A DNA stretch of 32,463 bases from Oscillospiraceae bacterium (GTDB lineage: Bacteria; Bacillota; Clostridia; Oscillospirales; Oscillospiraceae), in assembly GCA_017469115.1 (NCBI GenBank), contig JAFUGY010000104.1:1-32463 (forward strand). The letters are read 5' to 3'. Each line of letters begins with the position of its first letter. Within the stretch, counting starts at the first letter, position 1. The notes beneath the pieces were generated by a model. It saw nothing but the letters and a program-made list of their open reading frames with translations, did no database searches and had not been told where the DNA came from. A program made the position numbers and the translations under genes. This document shows, piece by piece, positions 1 through 6,547 of this stretch.

Positions 1-1
1 G

Positions 2-61
2 AAAAAGCTCAAAGCGTTAGGCTACGAAGTGACAATTGCCGCTGTCCCTGTCACAGCCTAA
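2..61 (+). CDS. 3' end of an ORF cut by the window edge (possibly a transposase)
   Basis: The frame beginning at base 2 is open and ends with TAA at 59-61, giving the C-terminal tail KKLKALGYEVTIAAVPVTA. No start is visible because the gene begins outside the window. The tail 'LKALGYEVT' resembles the C-terminal ends of several transposase families, and a MITE-like palindrome lies just downstream, but 19 residues are too few to assign a family. A terminator-like hairpin follows within 35 bases, which supports a real gene end. Confidence 0.35.
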   Translation, partial: KKLKALGYEVTIAAVPVTA

Positions 62-93
62 TTCAGATTACATCCCAGCAAATCTGACTGAGG

Positions 94-111
94 GGGTAGT
101 CTACCCTTTTT
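94..111 (+). terminator. small terminator-like hairpin after the truncated ORF
   Basis: A GGGTA/TACCC stem with a 3-base loop is followed by a run of five T residues at 107-111. The stem is short (5 bp), so this is only a weak rho-independent terminator candidate for the ORF ending at 61. Confidence 0.35.
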
Positions 112-140
112 ACCTTCGGACAGGTTTTTGGTTTTATAGT

Positions 141-289
141 ATCACTGATAAATCCATATAAATCTTTCCGGCCGGAATGGCGGCATACTTCGTTATCAGC
201 CTTGAGAATTCACAAAGTATTCCCTTCGGCTTCTGCCTCGCCTGCCGCCATTCCACCTCGGAAATCTTTTAAAGCATCTTATCAGTGAT
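141..289. repeat. palindromic MITE-like element with about 45-bp imperfect terminal inverted repeats
   Basis: The left end 141-185 and the reverse complement of the right end 243-289 align over about 45 bases. The outermost 11 bases are exact (ATCACTGATAA / TTATCAGTGAT), and so are the innermost 12 (GGAATGGCGGCA at 174-185 / TGCCGCCATTCC at 243-254). The element is flanked on both sides by TAGT (137-140 and 290-293), which looks like a target-site duplication. It contains no credible ORF. It could be a non-autonomous transposable element or a REP-like intergenic hairpin. It sits just past the 3' end of the GH3-STAS gene, where no conventional terminator is seen, so it may also end that transcript. 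Confidence 0.6.
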
Positions 290-348
290 TAGTATGACTT
301 GTGATGTCGGAGGCGCGATCAACTGTTTTAGAGGGTTCATGCAGTCAT

Positions 349-2391
349 TTATTCAATTGTGAGTATTTCGGAAAAACCGGTGGCGTCGAAAACGTCCTTC
401 ACATTCTCATTTACATTTATTAGCTTCATTCCGCCGCGTTTAGCCATCATTTGTTCTGCCTGGAGCAGTACACGCAACCCTGCAGAGGAAACATACTCAA
501 GATTCTTGAAATCGAGGATCAGCTTATCAACGTTATCAAGAGAGGTTTTTGCCCAGGATTCAAACTTTGGCGCTGTAACAGAATCAAGCCTTCCTTCCAA
601 GGGCACAACAAGAACACCCGGTTCGTCCTTCTCCTCAGATATCCCCTGCTGAGATACAGCCGTGGCAGAAAACACAGGGCCTTCCACCATTTTGGTAAAG
701 AAGTTTTTCTGAACGTCTGTGGTAATAACATGCACAGGCTTTGTTGTAGAGGCGGAGGCACCCTTGAACTGCCTGAGTTCCAGATACAGCAGGCAGGTGT
801 CCTGCTGCATACGCTGAAGCGAAAGAGGATTTAAGCTCTCTAGCCCGTTAATCACCCACTGGTACACGTCGCTGATTTCCGATAGCTTCTTTTCCAGCAA
901 ATCTGCAAAAGCCTTCATATCAAGCTCAGTGTTCTTCTGCGGCTCAACAAGGAAGCGATAGCACATATTGTCGTAATCGGGGCAGACGCAGAAGTCGAAG
1001 ATAGGTTGATTCAGCTCTTCACTGACTTCGGCAACAGCTTTTTCAATGTCTGATTCCAGGATCTTTTCAGATGACATATTGATCATCTTGTTGACACGAC
1101 CTACAAAACGTATGGTTGGCGTTTCATTGAGCATACCCATGACGATGAAAGAGTCACTCATGCGGTAGCGGTATAGACCGGAATTATTTGTGATGACGAA
1201 TTCGTACTGCCTGCCGACCTCCAGCTTGTCCATTGTGACGATCTGCGAAAAGTCGCCATCGGCGTCAACAGGCAGGAACTCCATGAATAAACTTCCCGGT
1301 GTAAGCACTGAGATCTCGCTGTCTGTTTCAAATGGTGTGCTGTAAATGCCCTCCGTACTTGTTACTCCATAATAGATTCTGGTAAGGTTCTCACCTGTGT
1401 AGCGGTTTCGCATGATACGGTCATAGTTGGCAAAGCTACCACCCTTGCAGCCATAGATATACATCAGATTAGGCCAAATCACAGGCAGATATTGGAAATT
1501 AGTTCCATTTTTGAAGATCTCTTTGAGTTCTGCAGCGCGCTCGGGCATAGGTTTGATCTTCTTCAGCAGTGTTTCGCGGCATTCATCCTGCATTTTGATC
1601 TCTTCGTTGATGGTTCCTTTCTCAATATCGTCGATCAAAAGCTCATAATTTTTATCGATGTATTCCAGCATGGTAATAAGCAGCGGGAAGTACATGACGT
1701 TAATGCCGGTTATATCTCTGTCCTCAAGGGCAAAACGGCAATGGATATAACGGGTATCCCTTCCGTCAATGGTAGTGCCGGCTTCTACCGGGGAAGTGAA
1801 GGTGGTTCTCATAGTAATATCTGCGTTTTCAGGTCCGCCCATGTAGTCGACGATTTTAGCCGGGATATGACCATACGTTAAGCCACTGGGCAGTGTAAAC
1901 AGTTCTCCGGTATTCGGGCTGAAAGCACGACCACCACACCACTTGGTGCCGATTGCATTCACCAACACGGCTGTGCCGCACATGGAGTTATACTTTACAT
2001 AGGCGTTCTGATGCCGTTCCGTATAGGGGACGAATTTGGGTTTTCCGCTGGTACCGGAGGTTATATTAAAATGATCAAATGGATAGGCAGTTAATATATT
2101 TTGTTCTCCTTCAATCATGCGGTTAACATAAGGCTCAAAGTCTTCCCACACAGAAACCGGCAGTGCTTTCTGATAGTCTTCAATGGTGTGGATGTTTGCA
2201 AACCCATATTTTTTGCCGAATTCGGTATCCTTATTGTCTTCCAGAAGGGAGAAGAGCACCTCTTTCTGCACATCCATGGGATGCTTGGTTTCTTCCAGCA
2301 ATTTCTCAAATGCCTTGACGCTTAATTCTGCATTCTGAAGATTGGCCTGTAACGTCTGTTCTTTTTCCTGTTCAGTCCTGCAATATTCCAT
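349..2391 (-). CDS. GH3-family adenylating (acyl-acid amido synthetase-like) enzyme fused to a C-terminal STAS domain
   Basis: A 680-residue protein. Residues ~30-565 are GH3-like, with the nucleotide loop ITSGTSGKPKF (110-120), the second motif YYGVTSTEGIYSTP (340-353), GLYRYRMSD (405-413) and FVGRVNKMINMSSEKI (429-444). GH3 enzymes adenylate carboxylic acids and, in plants, conjugate them to amino acids; substrates of bacterial members are largely unknown. Residues ~590-680 form a STAS (anti-anti-sigma) domain with the acceptor site YVSSAGLRVLL (Ser635/636) and the typical DVFDATGFSEI ending. The start is set by an AAGGAGGA Shine-Dalgarno site just upstream. It is the last gene of a five-gene minus-strand operon, 28 bases after the MATE-ATPase gene. 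The enzyme is probably cytosolic and probably controlled through STAS phosphorylation or partner binding; the substrate cannot be read from the sequence. Confidence 0.85.
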   Translation of the reverse strand: MEYCRTEQEKEQTLQANLQNAELSVKAFEKLLEETKHPMDVQKEVLFSLLEDNKDTEFGKKYGFANIHTIEDYQKALPVSVWEDFEPYVNRMIEGEQNILTAYPFDHFNITSGTSGKPKFVPYTERHQNAYVKYNSMCGTAVLVNAIGTKWCGGRAFSPNTGELFTLPSGLTYGHIPAKIVDYMGGPENADITMRTTFTSPVEAGTTIDGRDTRYIHCRFALEDRDITGINVMYFPLLITMLEYIDKNYELLIDDIEKGTINEEIKMQDECRETLLKKIKPMPERAAELKEIFKNGTNFQYLPVIWPNLMYIYGCKGGSFANYDRIMRNRYTGENLTRIYYGVTSTEGIYSTPFETDSEISVLTPGSLFMEFLPVDADGDFSQIVTMDKLEVGRQYEFVITNNSGLYRYRMSDSFIVMGMLNETPTIRFVGRVNKMINMSSEKILESDIEKAVAEVSEELNQPIFDFCVCPDYDNMCYRFLVEPQKNTELDMKAFADLLEKKLSEISDVYQWVINGLESLNPLSLQRMQQDTCLLYLELRQFKGASASTTKPVHVITTDVQKNFFTKMVEGPVFSATAVSQQGISEEKDEPGVLVVPLEGRLDSVTAPKFESWAKTSLDNVDKLILDFKNLEYVSSAGLRVLLQAEQMMAKRGGMKLINVNENVKDVFDATGFSEILTIE

Positions 2392-2419
2392 CTTGTCCTC
2401 CTTGATTGATAATTTTCAT

Positions 2420-4198
2420 TTAAATACGAATCGTCAGCACGTTCAGGCCGACCAGGTATTGATACTGCACATCTTTCGCACCTTTATAGACCATGCGGAT
2501 CCCCATGTTCTTAATTTTATCATTTGGATCTACCAGATCCTTCCGTTCAGCAGGGTTAAAGGGCACACAATCGTCCCGGATGCGGAGGATTACGTCATCG
2601 TCCTTGTACACCACACGAATATCAACCGCATGTTTTTTACTGTCTTTTCGAAAGCCGTGGCTCACAACGTTGCCAGCCATCTCCTCCAGGAAAAGGCCGG
2701 AATAATAGGCACGCTTCTCATCAATGCCGCGGCTGCGGCAGAAAGCGATCACCTGCCTGGATACCGTGAGCACATCCTCCATGGAGCGAACAGAGAGATC
2801 GAGGCGGTTCTCTTTTTCAACCCCGAAGGAATCCCGAATGACCATCAGATCTTCCATATTACGCGGAAAGTGTTTTATCATCAGCCAAGCGTATCCGATC
2901 ACGATCAGGAAGGTCACCACACCGTTGAAAACATTGCCCCAATACGGGCCTTTTATTCCCAGATAACCGGTGAAAACAATGGCAAAACCCGCCACACATA
3001 CAAAGCCGTCCACTATAGAGAGCACATGGACGAGCCCCTGCTTGTTCGTAATCTGCCCGTAACAGATAAAGTGCATACAGATCACGATGAAAGGCATACA
3101 CAGCGGGAGAATCCGCAAGCCCAGCACCGTCATCCCGTAGACAGCCTCAGAAGGATCGCGGAAATAGATCCTCGTCAGGGGGACAGCGCAGATACTCAGC
3201 GTTGCAGAGATGATGCACATCAGAGGAACGTAGCGAGAAAACATAACACGCATAATATCGGTAAGAGACTGTCTGTCTTCCTCACCCACACTTACGGAAA
3301 TGAGCATACGTGAAACAGTCAGCATCCCTACTGGAATTGCCCAAAAAACATTAAGCAGCGTGTTTGCAGCGCTGAAAGCCGACACGCCTACACTGCCCAC
3401 ATAAGTAAGCAGCAGCCCGTTCACGATAAATCCGCGCACGGTCTGATACCCATCTGAGAGCGCACCGGGAATACCGACTTTCAGAATCTCCCCGCTTTCC
3501 CGCAGCTGCAGATGCTTCAGGGAAAGATGCAGCGAAGACCTCGCTCTGGTAAAATAACGGATCTGTACAAAGAGAAAGACGCAATCCGCAATAGCGTAAG
3601 CAAGCGCCAGCCCAAAAGCCCCCATATGCAGGACAAGGACAAACAGGATATCCAGAATCGCTACAACAACCACATAAAGGATACTCGACTGAAACATCAA
3701 CTTCTGCTGATTTTCCAGTGAGAGAAAAACCGCCAGCTGCGTGCTCAGCATGTAAGGCAGTGTGCCAATTGCTGAGCCGATCATATATTGGTTCAGCACT
3801 GGGCGGACAGCCGCATCCGACGTCAGAAAGCCGGAAAGATTGAACACACCAATCACCAGCAATGCAGACGCAAACAAAGCCCCGACGATGCCTGTGAGGA
3901 AAAGATCAAGGCAGAAAACATTCTGCACCTTTTCATGATCATTCTGACCCATATATTTCCCGCACAGGATAGATGCACCGCCGGTGAAAACTGTGCAGAC
4001 CGCTCCAAGCAGCGTATCGACCGGCCCCATGAGACCGATGGCGCTCATAGCTTCAAGGCCGATATAATTGCTGGCAAAGAAGCTGGTAATCAGATCATTG
4101 ACACAAACTACGGTCATCATCAGAATCTGAACCGGAAGGAGCCTGAACATAAGCCTGGTGACAAGCCCCATATTTCCTTCAAGATTTGCTGTTTTCAT
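2420..4198 (-). CDS. MATE-family transporter fused to a C-terminal RsbW/SpoIIAB-like ATPase domain
   Basis: A 592-residue protein. Residues ~1-440 have about twelve hydrophobic segments and the MATE layout (N-terminal PVQILMMTVVCVNDLITSFF, conserved GxxxxxxGxxxxxG-like helices), suggesting a cation-coupled multidrug or metabolite exporter. Residues ~455-592 form a cytoplasmic GHKL ATPase domain: N-box EEMAGNVVSHG (505-515, Asn510), G1-like RIRDDCVPF (around Asp542/543) and a degenerate G2 NMGIRMV (564-570). This domain resembles anti-sigma serine kinases more than sensor histidine kinases, and there is no H-box. The fusion suggests that transport is gated by, or signals through, STAS partners encoded in the same operon. 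ATG at 4198 is preceded by a modest GAGGG site. The degenerate G2 box leaves open that it binds nucleotide without kinase activity. Confidence 0.85.
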   Translation of the reverse strand: MKTANLEGNMGLVTRLMFRLLPVQILMMTVVCVNDLITSFFASNYIGLEAMSAIGLMGPVDTLLGAVCTVFTGGASILCGKYMGQNDHEKVQNVFCLDLFLTGIVGALFASALLVIGVFNLSGFLTSDAAVRPVLNQYMIGSAIGTLPYMLSTQLAVFLSLENQQKLMFQSSILYVVVVAILDILFVLVLHMGAFGLALAYAIADCVFLFVQIRYFTRARSSLHLSLKHLQLRESGEILKVGIPGALSDGYQTVRGFIVNGLLLTYVGSVGVSAFSAANTLLNVFWAIPVGMLTVSRMLISVSVGEEDRQSLTDIMRVMFSRYVPLMCIISATLSICAVPLTRIYFRDPSEAVYGMTVLGLRILPLCMPFIVICMHFICYGQITNKQGLVHVLSIVDGFVCVAGFAIVFTGYLGIKGPYWGNVFNGVVTFLIVIGYAWLMIKHFPRNMEDLMVIRDSFGVEKENRLDLSVRSMEDVLTVSRQVIAFCRSRGIDEKRAYYSGLFLEEMAGNVVSHGFRKDSKKHAVDIRVVYKDDDVILRIRDDCVPFNPAERKDLVDPNDKIKNMGIRMVYKGAKDVQYQYLVGLNVLTIRI

Positions 4199-4263
4199 TT
4201 TACGCCCTCACACAATCAGAATGTCAGGTTACCAATCTCGAGGATAAGATGCAATTGCACCAA

Positions 4264-4305
4264 CCTGCAGGCAATGATCATGGCATGACCATATCATCCT
4301 GCAGG
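4264..4305. other. intercistronic hairpin between the STAS gene and the MATE-ATPase gene
   Basis: Two copies of the palindrome CCTGCAGG (4264-4271 and 4298-4305) pair to close an inner stem (ATGAT/ATCAT, then ATGG/CCAT, loop CATGA). In the direction of the operon (minus) no T-run follows, so it is not a classical terminator. On the plus strand a short T-rich run follows (4308-4314), but no plus gene ends here. It may be an RNA processing or stability element that sets the relative expression of the upstream and downstream genes. Confidence 0.5.
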
Positions 4306-4340
4306 CTATTTTTTCTTGTATGCCTGTCGTTTCTCCGTGC

Positions 4341-4649
4341 TTATTCGGCAGCAACAAGATCGGAGAAACCTGTCATATCAAAGATCTCCATAATATATTC
4401 GTTCACATGAATCAGCTTCAGGCTGCCCCCCTCACCGCTCAGCTTCTGATCGATGCTCAGCAACATGCGCAGCCCTCCGGAGGAAACATAGTCTACCTCT
4501 GCAAAATCCATAATCACGTCTTTTATGCCTTTCAATTCCGGCTGCAGGCGCTTTTCCATTTCGGGAGAAGTGGCAGTGTCCAATCTCCCCGACGGTTTCA
4601 CGAATAGAGTTGTACCTTCTCTTTCACATTTGAAATTCAATTCATCCAT
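4341..4649 (-). CDS. stand-alone STAS-domain protein (anti-sigma factor antagonist type)
   Basis: A 102-residue single-domain STAS protein, the usual length of SpoIIAA/RsbV proteins. The acceptor loop reads DYVSSGGLRMLL with Ser56/Ser57 at the position phosphorylated by the cognate kinase in the family, followed by HVNEYIMEIFDMTGFSDL, a hallmark C-terminal helix and strand. ATG at 4649 follows a GAGGAGAA ribosome site. It lies 52 bases after the STAS-phosphotransferase gene and 142 before the MATE-ATPase gene, all in one direction. Expected role: binding the RsbW-like ATPase domain (free or MATE-fused) when unphosphorylated. No sigma factor is encoded beside it, so the usual transcriptional output is not evident. 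Confidence 0.88.
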   Translation of the reverse strand: MDELNFKCEREGTTLFVKPSGRLDTATSPEMEKRLQPELKGIKDVIMDFAEVDYVSSGGLRMLLSIDQKLSGEGGSLKLIHVNEYIMEIFDMTGFSDLVAAE

Positions 4650-4701
4650 TGCTGAATTTCTCCTCTCTATTTTAAGATTTTTAGATTTTTATATTTATGA
4701 T

Positions 4702-5880
4702 TCAGAACACCAGGGAATCCACCTTTGGCAACAGCTCTGACAAATTTGCACGGCAGATTTCGATCATCTTCCGGCCATCCTCGCGGTTCAGGCCGTTGCG
4801 GCGGATTTCCCGGCGCATCAATCTGGTCAAGCCGACAATTTTAGCCTTGGCTTCCACCTCGTCTATTCTGTTCTCATCTTCGGTGCCAAGATACAGCGCC
4901 AGGCTCTTGCGCCAGAATCTAAAACAGGTTTCATACGGTATTCCGAGAAACTTCGGTGTATGCTCATGGTTAACCAGGCCGAAACCCACGTAGGCATTGT
5001 ACATACTGGCCAATTCAAAAATGGGATGGCCATGGCAAAGTGTGTCCATATCGATCAGCAGGCTCTCGTTATTTTGCAGCATCACATTCTTCACATGGTA
5101 ATCCCCATGCATCAGATGCGCATCCTCCGGCACGGCGCTGATCATCGCAATCAGCTTTTCATGCTCCTCTGGGGGCAGATAATCTTTCAGAAACATTGCC
5201 CAATTCAGCGCAACTTTTTTCATGTCGGGCAAAATGTTCGAACGCACTTCCTTGGAGTGAATGAGCTTCAGCAGGCGGATGCTCATATCCGCTATCTCAT
5301 CCGGCGTTTTTTCACCTCTGATAATCAGTTTGGCATAGCTGGTCGCATTCAGCAGCTCGAAAACCGAACCAAAGCCACCGCCTTCAATACGCACCACATC
5401 ATAAGGAATTGCCGTGGGCACGCCCGCGACAAAAGCCAATCTTGCCAGTTCCCGCTCGCGGTGAATCTCCGGCAAGGCATCAGGGTTCAGGTAGACCTTG
5501 ACGATGGTATCCGGGTTGATGCGGTATACCTTGCCGTTGGCTCCCTGACCAATCACCTCGCACCCATCCACTGAAATCACGCGATAAGCTTTATGGACCT
5601 CCATCATTTCGGTGAAGCCGGTCATATCGAAAATGTTGTACAGCTCCGTATGGACATTCGTAAGGACGGTTGCATCCATTTTCTGCTTGAGGCGCAGGAT
5701 CACCCGAAGGTCGGCGCTGGTGCAATACTCCAGCTGATCACAATCCAGTTCCACGCTCTCACAGGGATTTGCGCTGCATATTCCTTGCAATTCCGTCTCT
5801 ACCGCCGGAGCATTTGCTGAATCGATGGTACCGGTGAGTGAAATGATCAGCTTCCCGTTGTCTGTTTTTGCTGTTATCAT
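4702..5880 (-). CDS. STAS domain fused to an aminoglycoside-phosphotransferase-like kinase
   Basis: A 392-residue fusion. Residues ~1-95 form a STAS domain with acceptor loop EYCTSADLRVIL (Thr54/Ser55) and YNIFDMTGFTEMM. Residues ~100-392 form an APH/choline-kinase-like fold: glycine loop IGQGANGKV (110-118), candidate Lys128, catalytic loop HGDYHVKN (258-265, Asp260, Asn265) and metal-binding IDMD (Asp277). The kinase half resembles a family of small-molecule phosphotransferases known from motifs only (the TIGR02172 type, by recollection); its substrate is unknown. ATG at 5880 follows AGGAGGA at a slightly long spacing. It lies 28 bases after the RsbW-like gene. All catalytic residues appear intact, so an active kinase is expected. 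Whether it phosphorylates a small molecule or a protein partner cannot be decided here. Confidence 0.85.
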   Translation of the reverse strand: MITAKTDNGKLIISLTGTIDSANAPAVETELQGICSANPCESVELDCDQLEYCTSADLRVILRLKQKMDATVLTNVHTELYNIFDMTGFTEMMEVHKAYRVISVDGCEVIGQGANGKVYRINPDTIVKVYLNPDALPEIHRERELARLAFVAGVPTAIPYDVVRIEGGGFGSVFELLNATSYAKLIIRGEKTPDEIADMSIRLLKLIHSKEVRSNILPDMKKVALNWAMFLKDYLPPEEHEKLIAMISAVPEDAHLMHGDYHVKNVMLQNNESLLIDMDTLCHGHPIFELASMYNAYVGFGLVNHEHTPKFLGIPYETCFRFWRKSLALYLGTEDENRIDEVEAKAKIVGLTRLMRREIRRNGLNREDGRKMIEICRANLSELLPKVDSLVF

Positions 5881-5908
5881 CTTATTTTAGTTTCCTCCTG
5901 ATACGGTC

Positions 5909-6319
5909 TCAAATTTTCTTGCGAATGGTCAGTATGTTCTGCCCGTCCCGGTAGTTGTAGCTGACACTGTCCATGATTCTCTTTACCATAAACAGCCCCA
6001 GCCCACCGATCGGCCGCTCGTTCGCCGGAAGATGGGTCGTATCCACGAACTTTGCCTTTAACGGATCATAAGGTACACCACGATCGATAAACGTAATGAT
6101 CACACACAGCGGATCCTTCTCCACATCCAGGCGCACCGTGGCTTTTCCGATTCCGGGATGATAGGCGTATCGGGCAATATTGCCGAAAAGCTCGTCAACA
6201 GCTACATCCAACTGGATCCGATTTCGCTCCGAGCAGCCAAGTTCTTTCAGCTTCGCATTGACAAAATCCATTACCGGTTTGATCTGTTCCAGGGTTGCAT
6301 CAACGGTCATCTCGTTCAT
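5909..6319 (-). CDS. RsbW/SpoIIAB-like ATP-binding anti-sigma/serine kinase protein
   Basis: A 136-residue GHKL-fold protein: N-box VAVDELFGNIARYAY (Glu43, Asn47), G1 box IDRGVPYDP (Asp79, Gly81), G2 box GGLGLF (105-110). Length and layout match the HATPase_c_2 family of switch kinases that phosphorylate STAS proteins. The frame is open further upstream to 6382, but the ATG at 6319 is preferred because it has an AAAGGGG site and gives the family-typical N-terminus MNEMTVDATLEQI. The longer start would place the candidate promoter inside the coding region. It is the first gene of the operon. Unlike typical partner-switch operons, no sigma factor or PP2C phosphatase gene is adjacent. Confidence 0.85.
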   Translation of the reverse strand: MNEMTVDATLEQIKPVMDFVNAKLKELGCSERNRIQLDVAVDELFGNIARYAYHPGIGKATVRLDVEKDPLCVIITFIDRGVPYDPLKAKFVDTTHLPANERPIGGLGLFMVKRIMDSVSYNYRDGQNILTIRKKI

Positions 6320-6358
6320 GAATTTGCCCCTTTCCGTTGTTTCGTAATCGATCTTTAT

Positions 6359-6394
6359 AGTATACCCTATCAAATCCATCAAATATCCATCAAA
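6359..6394 (-). promoter_or_regulatory. candidate operon promoter with phased direct repeats
   Basis: On the minus strand a TATACT -10 box (6359-6364) lies 40-45 bases before the ATG at 6319. No good -35 box is present. Instead two exact copies of TTTGATGGA (6375-6383 and 6386-6394) lie 11 bp apart, with a third partial copy (TTTGATAGG) at 6366-6374. One-turn spacing upstream of a promoter lacking a -35 box suggests an activator site. This is an inference. Confidence 0.45.
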
Positions 6395-6408
6395 CGGACC
6401 TGTTTTTG

Positions 6409-6453
6409 AAAAAAATTCAAAAAAATAGAGAACGGAAAGGTTCCATTCTCTAT
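6409..6453 (-). terminator. rho-independent terminator of the molybdenum hydroxylase/hydrolase operon
   Basis: The stem 6425-6437 / 6441-6453 pairs 12 of 13 positions (ATAGAGAACGGAA with TTCCATTCTCTAT), loop AGG. On the minus strand it is followed by a run of T (A-run on the plus strand, 6409-6425). It lies about 95 bases past the alpha/beta hydrolase stop and just upstream of the next operon's promoter. Confidence 0.85.
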
Positions 6454-6547
6454 GCTTTTGGTGTGCAGTCTATTGTGAGGTGAATGTTGAGTCGGCTCCG
6501 CGTCTCACCAGATTTTTCAGCGAGGCTTTTCCGCGCTGACAGGATGA

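Noticed and set aside
2342-3313. 323-codon open frame on the plus strand
   Set aside because: Antisense to the MATE-ATPase gene. The composition is rich in His, Arg and Gln with no domain pattern, as expected for a shadow frame.
4306-4316. Plus-strand terminator at the 4264-4305 hairpin
   Set aside because: A T-rich run follows on the plus strand, but no plus-strand gene ends here, so a terminator function in that direction has no client.
6320-6382. Upstream extension of the RsbW-like gene to 6382
   Set aside because: It would place the TATACT box inside the coding region, lacks a ribosome site, and adds residues not typical of the family. ATG at 6319 has AAAGGGG and the usual N-terminus.
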